Made by a program: the position numbers and the translations under genes
The notes under the pieces: generated by a model
Told to the model about the DNA's origin: nothing
Databases searched by the model: none
The model's input: only the letters and a program-made list of their open reading frames with translations
NCBI RefSeq assembly: GCF_042477335.2
Contig: NC_091260.1
Coordinates: 49,867,001 to 49,931,000, forward strand
DNA length: 64,000 bases
Direction of reading: 5' to 3'
Source: Ovis canadensis
Taxonomy: Eukaryota; Chordata; Mammalia; Artiodactyla; Bovidae
Part shown: piece by piece, positions 21,989-33,301 of the stretch
Layout of the letters: every line of letters begins with the position of its first letter
Numbering within the stretch: the stretch's first letter is position 1

Positions 21989-22302
21989 TGCTGTTCAGTT
22001 GCTAAATCATGTCCGACTCTTTGCAGCCCCATGTACTGCAGCATGCTAGACTTCCCTGTCCTTCACTATCTCCTGGAGTTTGCTCAAACTCATGTCCATT
22101 GTGTCAATGATGCCATCTAACCATCTCATCCTCTGTTATCCCCTTCTCCTCCTGCCTTCAATCTTTCCCAGCATCAGGGTCTTTTCCAATGAGTCGGCTC
22201 TTCTCAACAGGTGGCCAAAGTCTTGGAGCTTCAGCTTCAGCGTCAGTCCTTCCAATGAATATTAAGAACTGATTTCCTATAGGATTGACTGGTTTGAATG
22301 AT
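21989..22302 (-). mobile_element. BovB (RTE) LINE 3' fragment
   Basis: Minus-strand BovB 3' end, encoding in reverse the last part of the RT ORF (the 'GHL...SLEK' and 'RWLDGI' type region). It carries a likely target duplication: ctggttttgaatgat at 21974-21988 and ctggtttgaatgat at 22289-22302. BovB entered ruminants by horizontal transfer (established). Confidence 0.88.
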
Positions 22303-22529
22303 ACTTATAGCTAATTACCTGAAGAGTCCTTGAGAGTCCAGTAAAGTCATTCACTGAGGGATAGAGAGTCCCTCCTCACTCTGATGGCAGGAATCCATCA
22401 GGCAGGCTAGAATGATAGAGAACACTTCCCTTTCACCCTCTTTATTCTCCTTTCAGCTTTTCAGTCCTTCCTCTTCTTGCCCAGGTCTCTCCAGCCCTTC
22501 GAGTTCCTTCTACCCAATGCCCAGTTAAT

Positions 22530-22742
22530 AGCTTCCCAGGTGGCTCAGTGGTAAAGAATCCTCCTGCCAATGCAGGAGACCCAGGTTCAATCCTTGGGTC
22601 AGGAAGATCCCCTGGAGAAGGAGATGGCACCCCACTCCAGTATTCTTGCCTGAAAAATCCCATAGATAGAGAAGCCTGGTGGGCTACAGTGCATTGGGTC
22701 GCAAAGAGCTGGACATGACTGAGCGACTAAACGACAGCAGTG
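22530..22742 (+). repeat. Bov-tA SINE
   Basis: Complete plus-strand element: 'gcttcccaggtggctcagtg' head, 'ccactccagtattcttgcc' body and 'gactgagcgactaaacgac' tail. Confidence 0.92.
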
Positions 22743-22749
22743 CTCCGCT

Positions 22750-25320
22750 GGCCCAGTGGGGAGAGGCCCAGGAAAGTTGATGCAGGCCCCAGTGTAATTG
22801 CCAGGCCTCTCGGACTGCAGACAGGGCCTTCTGGGAAGGAGGGAGTAAGCTTCCGTTGCTTTGCAGGTTCCTCTGGGGTTTCCCCTGAGAAACCACCCAC
22901 CTTTGATAACACCACAAGGGATTATTTTCTCTTTGTGTGTGCTTAGTTTCATTGGGTAACTTTCTCACCCTCCCCATAAAGTGTTTTGTAAGGACAGTAA
23001 CAGGGCCCCTGGTGTGCACTCTTGAGCATGAGGTGATTATAGCTGGCTGTGGAGTGCTTTCAGCTCACACCAGGTATTCATGGATTAGCTGACAAATGGA
23101 CACCCTACTGGGTGTTTTCCTGACTTAAAAGCAGAAGAATGAACATTTTCCCCCTCAGGGGAGCCATTTCTGTATTACCATAAAATTATTAACATCACTA
23201 TAATAACAGCATGGACCACATAGGTGGAAATCAGAGCAATTGGAATCTGAATAACAAAATGAATATAGTCCATCCTTCCTGAGTGAAAGTTTTTGAGCTA
23301 TTTGTATTCATGGGGTAATTTCAACTATAGTGATGATAAGTTTTCTTAGTTAAATTGTAGGATAAATAGTCAAGAAATGGTATTTCTAAGAAGTACGTGT
23401 GATGTTGGTCAAAGTAGGTGGAGATGGTAAATAAAATGGCATTTTGGTTGGGCAAAGTGGCCTTTAACAGTATACCCAGAACTCCTTTTTCTGAATTTTG
23501 AACTGGTTGGTCTTTTCTTCTGCCTTGAGAGGATCCAGAAATACTTTTTTAAACGACAAAACACTAGTGTTTTTACAACACAAATACTTTTCAAATAAAC
23601 CCATGTCATGTTTTATTGCCAGCCAACCACTGGTCACGAAGAGAATACACCAGTAGCTCCAGGAGTGGTCACAATGACTTAGTAAATGGCTTCAGCTGGT
23701 GACTGTTCATAGAATAGACGCCATGGACCCTTCTTGAAGTGACCGATGGCCTATGTAATGCTAGGTGAATACTCTGTCCAAAATAGGGAGCCCAGGGCAG
23801 TCATTACATAGTGCAAGATAACCTCGGGAATCTAGTGCTTAGGGACCCAGGGGCGCTTTTTTAAAATGCTTTCAATTGAGTGGCAAAATCAAAACTTTTA
23901 AATAGCAGATGACAGAACTTTGAATTTTTTGGAGAACTGGAACATTCTCCCAGACCAACATTGCACATTTCAGAGGTCACGGAAGGTCAGATTAAAAACA
24001 AGGTGAACAGTTTCCAGGACAAGCTGTGGGACTGTCACAATCCATTTGGCAGCGGTTGCCGTGGATGATTCTAGCCTCCAAGTTCTAAGACCTAAGCATG
24101 TTTTCTTAAATTGCAGAATAAACAGTCCAGACATGGTATAGCTCATAAGTATGTGTCACGTTGGTCAAAGCATGACCTACATATGACAGGAGCAGCAAAA
24201 TCGTAAATGAATAAAACGGAGATTTTGAGAACGTTTTATTTTGAAAAATCGATTTTGTTGGCCATTTGGGTGAGAAGGGCTGGAGGAGCATAGCCTGTTG
24301 GTGTCTTTGTGCTCTCAGAGATGATGGGCTCCATCTCTGCCTTTCCAGGTGGAGACTGAAATGTAAGGCTGCCTCCTGCAAGAACCTGGATGTTTTGAGA
24401 CTCAGATACATGGCCCCCTGTACACATCCCTTCACCTCTCCTAAAGACGACATAGGAAGGTGATTTGATGAGTCCAGAGGCACTTGGTTATTTCAAAAGT
24501 AACCAAGATGTTGAGACAAGAGGCAAACAAAAAACATTTAGGGCTGCTAGAACCTCTTGTGGGGTCTCCTGGGGCCACAATGGTGGCGGCTGAGCAGAAT
24601 GGCGCTGGGACATCAGCAGAGGTGGTCCTCTCCCTGATGGGGGTGACTAGAGATGAGTGTCGGGCAGGGGCTTCCCACCGAGACTCGCGGCTGTCCACAT
24701 CTTAGGCTGTCAGCACTGGGGAGCCCCCCTCCCACCCCAGAGGGATAGGCGACCTCAGAAGGATTGCCTAGTCCAAGGTTGCAAGGCTGAGCAGGGACTG
24801 ACCCCAGATGGAATCCCGGGCTCTGTCCTCTCCAGCTCTGCAGTGAGACTTTGTCACTTGGCGCCAGTGTGAGTTTGAGGAGCTTCCGGAGACAGGGCCT
24901 CTCTGTCTGAATCTGCCGCCGCCCTTGGCTGCCGGTTTTCCGGTTTTTACTGGGAAACTGCCAGTTCTGCCTTGGAGTGACATGCAAGACCCAGGAGCTG
25001 GGAGAGGTGCCCCTGACCCGCATGCTTTTCCCTTTTTGGAGACAATATACTGAATTCTGTGGCTGTGGCAGCCTAACTTCAGAATGTGCTTAATGCACCT
25101 CCATGCCTGCCGGACTTTCCAATAGGAAGTGTGTTTCTCCCTTCCTGTTCTGAATGTGGTAAATGCATGCAGGTGGAGTCAGCATACCTTGCCCTCCTTC
25201 CAGAGTAGGTTGCCACAGGCTGAGAGCAGGCAAGCTGCACCACCGTGGAATTTTTACTTAAAAACAGATAGGCAGCTAGGAGCACTGGAACCAGTCTGAG
25301 ATTTGAAACCAAACCAACTG
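22750..25320. other. Intronic sequence without recognised features
   Basis: Unique or strongly diverged sequence in GDNF intron 2. Open frames up to 136 codons (24613-25023, minus) have no recognisable domain. I see no RNA gene or recent repeat. Confidence 0.45.
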
Positions 25321-25324
25321 AGTC

Positions 25325-25440
25325 CACTTTTATGAGCCATGTGACCTTGGGCAGATAGATATTTATCTTCTCTGAGGCTCAGTTTCCTGCTCTATAAAGT
25401 ACAGATACTATGTGACCCCTGTTTTAACCTTGCAGGGATG
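25325..25440. repeat. MIR fragment
   Basis: 'catgtgaccttgggcagat' and 'gaggctcagtttcctgctct' mark the MIR core. Confidence 0.75.
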
Positions 25441-25736
25441 TCACTGGGGTTCAAGTTCAGGTTGGGACCTTTCTCTTGTGACTATTAAGTACACCAAGGA
25501 AGCTATCGCTTATAATACAGGATGATGCCATTTGTAATATGAGGAATTTTAAAGGTGAGGCTCTACCATGTAGTTCTTATTTCAATATTAGTGAAAGAAA
25601 ATCATGTTTGTACATTATTGAAAAGTAAAAATAACGTTCTAAAGAATGACACTAGTTGGGAATTCTCTTGAGAGGTTATATAAATCTTAGGCTGATCCTT
25701 TCTTTTCATACAGACGTGCACGTGTATATGTGTTGG

Positions 25737-25945
25737 TTTTTCCCGGATGACTCAGGGGTAAAAAAATCCACCTGCCATTTCAGGAGATACAGGAGATGCG
25801 GGTTCAATCCCTGGGTTGGGAAGATCCCCTGGAGGAGGAAATGCAACCCACTCCAGTATTCTTGCCTGGAGAATCCCATGGACAGAGAAGCCTGGCGGGC
25901 TACAGTCCACGGGGCTGCAAAGGGTCAGACACAACCAAGCACAGC
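25737..25945 (+). repeat. Bov-tA SINE
   Basis: Plus-strand Bov-tA with a degraded head (cccggatgactcaggggtaa), intact body and a 'gtcagacacaaccaagcaca' tail. A TG/TA-rich microsatellite follows at about 25960-26030. Confidence 0.9.
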
Positions 25946-26034
25946 ATGCAGACTCACATAGAAGTGTATGTATATATGCACGTACAGGCGTGTATACATG
26001 TGCATGTGTATACACACATACACAGAGAGAGAAC

Positions 26035-28860
26035 TTCTCTTTTCATATACTTGGTCTACAGAGCAGTTTGTACTTTACCTGGGCTTCAGGTGGGCAATGA
26101 ATATCAGAGTAAATGTCCTCCACTGCCGAGGGGGTTTCCACTCGCCTCCTTTTGTAGACCGTCTTTCAGGGGAGGCTCCACATGTGAGGGTGGGCTGCCC
26201 AGCCCTGCAGTGCCCCCAGATGCAGCATCTTAGGCCTCGTATCCCGGGTCGAGCCCACCCCAGAACTGGGCACAGCCTGGAGCGAGGGCACCCAGGTGCT
26301 GGTTGAAGATGCACGTCTCACCTGTGTGGCCCTGGCTCAGGCCGTAGGTCACGTCTGTGGAGCTCAGCGTATTAACTCTTGCCCATCCAGTACCCAGCAG
26401 CTGGGTGATTTCCAGTGAAGCATAGAGGCAGGAGCCCCAGAACAAGGAACATCTGGGCCTTCTCTCCAGCACCCCTGCAGCCTTGAGGTTGGCTCTGGCC
26501 TAGAAGACGGCTCCGGTACAAGAGGCCCTCTGTGGGTACCAAAGTCCAGGCCCCTCTTCTCTGGGCCTCACAGAGACCCCTCCCACTCTAGGTAAGGGGT
26601 CACATCTCTCTGCTCTGTGCACAACCTTGAGCTTGTGGGCTTCCTCTAGGGCCCATGGGTGGAAGACAGGCTGAAAAGTGGCTTAGAAACCCGGCCGGGG
26701 AGAGGAGGGCGACCATCCAATAGGAATATAAAATGACCTCTTTGATTAAAGTATCATTAACCTGTACTCTTTTTTAAGATAAATCTAACATTTAAAAGAA
26801 AACTTTGTCCACTAAATGCCAGCCTAGCCAAGATAATGTTTTGAATTATGTGCTTTTTAGTTGGGCTATTACAAGGAGTATTCCCAGGTCTCACCATTGT
26901 TCCTATAAAAACTCAATTAACTTTACAAGATAGTCAGTATCCCAGGCCTTTGTTCCTGGGGTAGCATTATTGTTTTTTTCCCATAATTGAGGAAGGCTAA
27001 GTCTGGGTAGTGAATAGTTTGGTTTGTTCCCGGAGTCTGGCCCAGTACAAGGTTTCACTTGTTTAAATAACATTGTTTATATGAAGGACACATCAAAGTT
27101 TAAATATTTTAAATAGAATAATGCCAAAATATTTAGTTGCACACTAAAAGGATGACTTAAATGCATTTGAGCATTCTGATTTTTCAAAAACTTTAGCTTT
27201 TAGAAGTCCATGTTTTCCAAGATCGAACCTCCAAGTGGGTCTGGGAAATGAGCAAGTGTTTGACCTGTTTTTTCAAAACAATGCTTCTCTTTTGTGGTTT
27301 GCAAGTATTTTACTGTCAAAGTTCTTACTAACAAGGGCCATTTGTGTAGCTGACATGCTGCCAAGCCCTTTATAGGATGAAGAAAGTGATATGACATCAA
27401 GTCTTCATTTGGGGAACTAATCCAAACACAAGCCCCTTTCTTTCCACTTTGCTCAGTGAATTCCAGGAACATGGAGGCAGCCATGGTTTCTTGGTTCCTG
27501 CTGGGGAGTTTACTTGACTGGGCTGGGTACTGGGCCTCTGCAGGATGCTAAAGATTGGCTCAGTGAGGTGCATGGCTCCCAACGCACCCCACAAATACCT
27601 TGTGTTGATAAATGGAGGTCTCTCTAGTAATGAACTCAGTCAGCAGCAAAAGGCCTGGGATTAGGAATTTTCCATTGGAAGAGACAGGCCTCTTTGCTCT
27701 GTGGTTTGGAAAATATCATGTTGCCCTTTTCTAGTTTCCAAAATTCGTATCCATGTACAACTTTCAGCATAAATATTTATTTTTTACTCTATTCTTCAAG
27801 AAGGAAAAGAGGATGGGGAGGGCGGAATCCCTTCAGTTTAATTAAAATTGCCTATGTCCTGAACTTGAGGCTTAAATAAATATTTCCACCTTAACAACAA
27901 GTTATGAGGGAGATGTCCCATGAAAGGAGAAGTTCTCATAGCGGCTCTCTTCAGTTTAACGCAGGGAACACGGATTGACTGCTTCCCCAGTGTCAGAAAG
28001 ACTTTTAATTCAAGTTTAATGATCCATTCACTACCTCACCCTAAAGCATAAATGATCAGTGAGTACATCCACACGGCTACACACATCACCCCCGAAGGCC
28101 AAGTAGAAACTAAAGAAAAAGGAACTAAACATTCTCACAGTAAAAGATAAGTATGTCCCAATCATTACTGAGGATTGCTTATACTAAAAACTCATTTGCT
28201 AATTATCTGAAATTCAAACTTAACTTGGTATTCTATATTTTATCTGGCAAGCAAAGCCAGTGGACAAAGGCATACGGTCGAAATGTCATAAAAAGGAGGG
28301 ACAGTATTTTTCCGGAACTTTGAAATTGTTGGGCAATTAATAAAAAACATTATAAATGCTGATTCAAATCATCATTATAACTCTAGTAAAAAGAATGTAA
28401 TTTATCATGATATATAAATTAATGAGTCTAAACTAGTATAAGCTGAACTTTTGAACTTAAATGTTTTCCCATTTATGTTAAACTTTCAGTAATATTTCAT
28501 CCTCATTTCTGATTAATCTTTAGTTGATTCTTAATCAGTTTTAACTTCCATGTTCCCAGGTTCTTAACTTAATGATCTATTCAAGAGTTCTTAAAGAGAA
28601 CTAGGGACCCCATCATGTGAATTCCTTTTGTAAAACAAAGAGTTTTCAGAAATTTGAAGGCCTTCTTTTTTTTTTTTTGTATTTTGACTAATCACTAATT
28701 TATCAGTTAGAAATCCAGACTTCTGTTCAGGTTTTTGAAACCAAGCATACCTAATTTCCTCTTTTATAGCTTATTGTTGAAAAAAAGTCACAAATAGCAG
28801 AAGCAACTCATCTGTCAAAATAAGTAGTTCATGTCTTTAACATCGAGTGATTTTTTAAAT
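26035..28860. other. Intronic sequence without recognised features
   Basis: AT-rich GDNF intron 2 sequence; no gene, RNA gene or recent repeat is visible. Confidence 0.45.
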
Positions 28861-28864
28861 TTTT

Positions 28865-28985
28865 TAGGGAATTCCCTGGTGATCCAGTGATTAGGACCTG
28901 GTGCTTTCACTGCCATGGCCTTGATTCAGTCCCTGGTCTGGGAACTAAGATCCAGTAAGCCCCACAACACAGCCCAGAAATAATT
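28865..28985 (+). repeat. tRNA-derived cetartiodactyl SINE
   Basis: 'gggaattccctggtgatcc' head, a B-box-like region and 'aactaagatccagtaagcc', then a long T/A-rich tail. A purine (GGAA)n tract at about 29003-29085 follows. Confidence 0.8.
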
Positions 28986-29296
28986 TTTTTTTTTTTTTTT
29001 TTTAAGAAAAGAGAAGGAAAGGAAGGGAGAAAGGGAGGGCAGAAGGAAGGAACAAAGAAAGGTGGAAAGGAAGGAAGGAAAGAAGATTCCTAAGGGACTC
29101 CTGTAGGAAATGGTTCAGAGGAAATTTCGAATTCAAATACCCTCTCACTCTCCCAGTATTCCTTGAGAAAACATTGCTCCCAGGAAGCCAGAGCCTTTCA
29201 GAATTCTCGGAATGAGGTGGGCTTTGAGAGGTGACACTGTAAAGGTGCGGGGGAAGCTGGCAAGGGGGACAGCTCTGAGACAGTTATTTGCTCTCG

Positions 29297-29561
29297 GGTA
29301 GGAGAAGGCAATGGCACCCCACTCCAGTACTCTTGCCTGGAGAATCCCATGGATGGAGGAGCCTGGTAGGCTACAGTCCATGGGGGTTGCTAAGAGTCGG
29401 ACACGACTGAGCGACTTCACTTTCACTTTTCATTTTCATGCATTGGAGAAGGAAATGGCAGCCCACTCCAGTGTTCTTACCTAAAGAATCCCAGGGATGG
29501 GGGAGCCTGGTGGGCTGCCGTCTATGGGGTCGCACAGAGTCGGACATGACTGAAGCGACTT

Positions 29562-29590
<29 letters not shown>
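29297..29590 (+). repeat. BOV-A2 dimeric SINE with (GCA)n tail
   Basis: Two monomers in tandem on the plus strand (first 'gagaaggcaatggcacccc', second 'gagaaggaaatggcagccc'), ending in about nine GCA units at about 29563-29590. The trinucleotide tail is a probable polymorphic microsatellite. Confidence 0.93.
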
Positions 29591-29597
<7 letters not shown>

Positions 29598-29789
29598 CTG
29601 TACTTCTGGGCACTGGGGCTGCCCATGAGATGGAGACCATGTATTTTGGAGCCTTTCAATTCATCATGGTGTGGCCGAACTGAAGCCCAAGTGTCCCCTT
29701 GAGAAATGAAGGACTCTCTACCCTCGTTAAGTGACCTAAGTTGTTAAAAAAAAAAAAAAATCATTGCCGGCCTCAAGGGACCAGATCCT

Positions 29790-30660
29790 ATTGAAAGCTC
29801 CCAGGATCCATTGGTGAACAAGCCAAGCAGAGGTCCTTGCCTCCTGGAGGTGACATTCGCTCAGAGAAGACAGACAGCAAATAATCACCATGGGAAAAGT
29901 TCAACAGTGTGCTGGAGGGGGTCGAGTATTATGCTCTGGGGGGAAGAGGGCAAGAGGATCTGGATTCAGGGTTGGGAGGAACTGAATTTGAAACAGGGAG
30001 GTCAAGTTGGGGCTGGGTAGCGGTGACTTTTGAGCAGACTTGAAGGGGATGTGAGTGTGAATCACTGGGTTCTCTGCAGGAACAACATTTCTGTAGAGAG
30101 GGGACAGCCAGCAAAAGGCCGAGCGCCTGTTTGTGTCTGATGTGTGCAGTTCTCAGCCATGACAATTTTGCACCCAGGGGACGTCTGGTCATATCTGGAG
30201 ACACTTCCATTTGTCACCGTTGGGATGGGGGTGGAGGCTACTACAGGCGTCTCCTGGGTAGAGGCCAGGGATGTAATTAAACATCCTTAAACACTCCCAC
30301 AACAAAGGATGTGCCAGCCCCAGGGTCAGTAGCCCTGAGGTTGAGAAACCCTGTGTTTGAGGAACAGGCAGGAGGCGAGAGGAGCTGGAGGGGAGGCAGT
30401 AAGGAGGGAAGTCGAACACGAGGTCAGCGGTGACAAAGGCTGAGACTGGGGTGGAGGGCGGGGGGCGTCAGGGAGGGCCTTGGGCCAGTGTGGACTTTGG
30501 AGGGCGTGGAGCAGAGGAGGGACATGAGCTGCATTCACAGCTTCAAGAGCATCGCTCTGGCTACCAGGTGCAAGGCAAACTGAAGGAGGGTAAGGGAATG
30601 CAGGGGCTTGGGTCTGGTGTGATTATCCAGGCAAGAGGCGACTGGCCGAACACCAGTGGA
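29790..30660. repeat. L2-derived region interrupted by MER20-like element
   Basis: L2-like 'tggtgaacaagccaag...ccttgcctcctgga' at the left and 'ggtgtgattatccaggcaag' at the right. A MER20-like insertion lies between (about 30145-30352). Boundaries approximate. Confidence 0.5.
30145..30352. repeat. MER20-like hAT element
   Basis: Carries 'ttgcacccaggggacgtctg', 'gagacacttccatttgtcac', 'gtagaggccagggatg' and 'gaggttgagaaaccctg', which I recognise as MER20-type wording. Ancient eutherian element. Confidence 0.6.
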
Positions 30661-31072
30661 AGCAGCTTCGAGACCTCTGTGCACAGAACCACCCAGTGCC
30701 AGATTTTAGATTTAGATTTAGAATTATGAAATTCCATACCATCCCCACTCTTTTCATTACTATATGTCCTACATTTTGCCCTAATATAGATAATATTATA
30801 TATTAGCTATCTATCTGTATAGACAGGTAAGAAAGAGAGATCGATATGGTTAAGTTTCCTTAGTTGAAGTATGTCTTCCACACTAGGATACCTGATACCT
30901 GTTTTAGCAATTCGTTCATAACAAAACAATTTGACGTGGGTTAGGTACAATGTAATCCTCTGCTTTACCATGGTCTTGGCAAAAAAAAAAGTTCACTCTT
31001 GCTAACAACTCTTTTGGGGTATATTTTTCTAAGCAATGTATAACCCTAAACATTCTAATTACCTGAAAATGG

Positions 31073-31270
31073 GATCATATCCGACTCTTTGTGACGCCAT
31101 GGACTCTTTGTGAACCCACCAGGTTCCTCTGTCCATGGAATGTCCCAGGCAAGAATCCTGGAGTAGGCTGCCATTTCCTTCTTCATCGATCTTCCCACCC
31201 CAGGGGTCAAACCCACATCTCCCACGTTGCAGGCAGATTCTTTACCATCTGAGCCACCAAGGAAGCCCTG
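31073..31270 (-). repeat. Bov-tA SINE
   Basis: Minus-strand Bov-tA ending in the reversed head 'tttaccatctgagccaccaa', with a small internal duplication of 'ggactctttgtga' type sequence near 31085-31115. Confidence 0.88.
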
Positions 31271-31706
31271 AAAAAGGGATGAGGGGAGCATAAACGGTCT
31301 AGTACGGAATACATGGACGTTTGAATTACTTTCCTCTTTTAGAAATGTATTCAGGTGTTCAAATAGTTTCTCTTCTCTTACCTGATCAGCTGAAGCAGAT
31401 GCTTGAAATACAGCAAAAATGCCAAAAACCCTTGAATTCATGCATTTGCCCAAAGGTCTCCAACACCCTGGAAGCATCACCTCAGTCACTGCTCCATGTG
31501 ATCTTCCTAAGGTGCGTGTCTGTTGTCCTGTTTGCAGCCAAAGCCAGTGCAGGACCCCACCTCCCTGTCCACAGGCAGCATTGCATTCCATGTATTGCTG
31601 TGATACATGTAAACATCATCTTATGATCTGACCTTGTATTTTTAAAGTCCTGCTAATCCAAGGAAGTGGTAAATTAGTCTATTAGCGAGCAGTGGGCTGT
31701 TTTTCA

Positions 31707-31736
31707 GTCTCTTAATCATTAAGTCTTTTAAGAGAC
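31707..31736. repeat. 9-bp-stem hairpin at the edge of the inverted GDNF copy
   Basis: gtctcttaa (31707-31715) and its perfect reverse complement ttaagagac (31728-31736) are separated by 12 nt. The right arm ends on the first base of the inverted GDNF duplication. Confidence 0.85.
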
Positions 31737-31935
31737 AAACATTTTCTGGGAAACTTGGTCCCTTTCTTTGCACTGTAGCAGGAATGCAATACACAGCGGT
31801 CTCTGGAGCCGGAGTCAGATACATCCACACCTTTTAGCGGAATGCTTTCTTAGAATATGGTAAACCAGGTTATCATCTAAAAAGGACAGGTCGTCATCAA
31901 AGGCGGTGGGTCTGCAACACGCCTGCCCGACTTTG
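31736..31935 (-). pseudogene. Inverted partial duplicate of GDNF exon 3 (C-terminus, stop, start of 3' UTR)
   Basis: Aligned base by base in reverse complement to 33035-33234 (position p pairs with 64970-p). It is 200 bp with two differences: the base opposite 33064, which turns the Ile182 codon into Thr, and one in the 3' UTR part (caaggttc versus caagtttc). On the minus strand it reads the last 39 GDNF codons and stop without a break. It has no start codon, splice acceptor or upstream GDNF sequence, so it is not a working gene. It lies in intron 2, 735 bp before exon 3. Being intron-less at both ends and in opposite orientation, it is a local DNA duplication and not a retrocopy (no poly(A), no exon junction). 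An assembly artefact is possible, although the two mismatches argue mildly against it. Confidence 0.93.
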
Positions 31936-31972
31936 GAAGTTTTAAAATATAGAAGGAAGTTTTAAAATATAG
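31935..31972. repeat. 20-bp tandem duplication at the other edge of the inverted copy
   Basis: Unit ggaagttttaaaatatagaa occurs at 31935-31954 and again (first 18 bases) at 31955-31972. It starts on the last base of the inverted GDNF segment. Confidence 0.9.
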
Positions 31973-32137
31973 TTGAATTCAGGACTTTTTCATGTGATCT
32001 ATCCAAATGGGTCTCCTTCCGAAACTCAGCAGGGCAGAGGTGTTAAGTCAGGGTGGAATTCAGGGAGGAACACTTGACATTACAGGTGAAAGCAGCATTG
32101 TCTTCCAAGATTAATCTTTCTTTCACCTTCTAAGACA

Positions 32138-32315
32138 GGGTTTCTCAAGGTATGGTCCAGGGACCACCTACCTCAGAACTCCCCCAGGGCTCCTTAAACT
32201 GGTGCAGGTTCCCTGGCCCCTTCCCACACTTCCCCCTAAGGGTCCGCCAGGTCTCTGCATTTTCCCCCAAGTATCCCAGCACAGTCCTACCCACACATTT
32301 GAGAACCCCACTGCA
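32138..32315 (+). repeat. MER5A-like element
   Basis: 'gtttctcaaggtatggtcca' start, 'ccctggccccttcccaca' body and 'acatttgagaaccccactg' end. It lies 355 bp before GDNF exon 3. Confidence 0.65.
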
Positions 32316-32670
32316 GGCTACCGTTATCAGAACAAGAAATGACCCTCCATCAGCATCTCAACATAGACTTGTTAAAAATGGCAGACGTCATCTGAGTGGA
32401 AATTCCATTTCTAAGGATTTGTTCTCCGCAAGGAAGTGTGTCATTCCCCGCCCGTGTTAGTCTTGAATTTCCATCCCGGGAATCTTGGAGGGAGCCTTTT
32501 GTCCTTTGTCCTTGGGAGTGTACAGTGGTCCCTGAAGGGGTCCTTTCGCCATGGGCGGGGGTTGGGGTGGGGCATACTGGGTCGCCTTTCAGAGAGACCG
32601 ATCTTAGAGACTCCTTGAAATGGTCGTTGCTCTTGCCTCATGTGTCCGTCTCTGTTTTCTTGTTGCACAG

Positions 32671-33155
32671 CAAATATGCCAGAGGACTACCCTGATCAGT
32701 TTGATGATGTCATGGATTTTATTGAAGCTACCATTCGAAGACTGAAAAGGTCACCAGATAAACAAATGGCCGTGCTTCCTCGGAGAGAGCGGCACCGGCA
32801 GGGGGCGGCCGCCAGCCCGGAGGGTGCCAGAGGGAAAGGCCGGCGTGGCCAGAGGGGCAGAAATCGCGGCTGCGTCCTCACCGCCGTGCATCTAAACGTC
32901 ACTGACTTGGGTTTGGGCTACGAAACCAAGGAGGAACTCATTTTTAGGTACTGCAGCGGCTCCTGCGATGCAGCCGAAACAATGTACGACAAAATATTAA
33001 AAAACTTATCCAAAAGTAGAAGGCTGGTGAGTGACAAAGTCGGGCAGGCGTGTTGCAGACCCATCGCCTTTGATGACGACCTGTCCTTTTTAGATGATAA
33101 CCTGGTTTACCATATTCTAAGAAAGCATTCCGCTAAAAGGTGTGGATGTATCTGA
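32671..33155 (+). CDS. GDNF: GDNF precursor, last coding exon (residues 51-211)
   Basis: Begins in phase 1 after cacag at 32670 (ca completes Ser51) and runs to TGA at 33153-33155. The full precursor is 211 residues, the usual mammalian length. Visible in order: the rest of the propeptide; furin-type site RLKR (74-77), so the mature chain starts at Ser78 and has 134 residues; a basic, heparin-binding-type stretch (88-116, rich in R/K); then the cystine-knot domain with all seven expected cysteines at 118, 145, 149, 178, 179, 208 and 210. Cys179 is the residue expected to form the interchain bond. N-glycosylation sequons occur at Asn126 (NVT) and Asn162 (NLS). The protein is a secreted disulfide-linked dimer that binds GFRA1 and activates RET, supporting dopaminergic, motor and enteric neurons and kidney and spermatogonial development (family knowledge). 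No frameshift or lost key residue is seen. Confidence 0.99.
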
Positions 33156-33245
33156 CTCCGGCTCCAGAGACCGCTGTGTATTGCATTCCTGCTACAGTGC
33201 AAAGAAAGGGACCAAGGTTCCCAGAAAATGTTTGCCCAGAGTGGA

Positions 33246-33301
33246 AGATGAGGACCAAGGAGGCGGAGGAGGAGGAAGTGGAGGCAGAGGAGGAGGAAGG
33301 C
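33246..33301 (+). repeat. GGA-rich purine tract in the GDNF 3' UTR
   Basis: Irregular GGAGGC/GGAGGA/GGAAG units with almost no pyrimidines, about 90 nt after the stop codon. Could form two-layer G-quadruplexes or bind purine-rich-element proteins. Confidence 0.75.

Larger units (their letters stand above)
12340..32670 (+). other. GDNF: GDNF intron 2
   Basis: A 20,331-bp intron with GT at 12340 (GTAAGA) and AG at 32669-32670 after a T-rich tract (tgttttcttgttgcacag). Repeats within it are listed separately. No other gene was recognised. Long stretches at 12.8-14.1, 22.75-25.3 and 26.0-28.9 kb are AT-rich unique sequence or repeats too old to name. Confidence 0.93.

Noticed and set aside
31642..31830. 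Minus-strand 62-codon frame resembling sequence just after the GDNF stop
   Set aside because: It is an out-of-frame reading of the inverted GDNF duplicate, not a gene; the GDNF-frame remnant in the copy is only 39 codons without a start.
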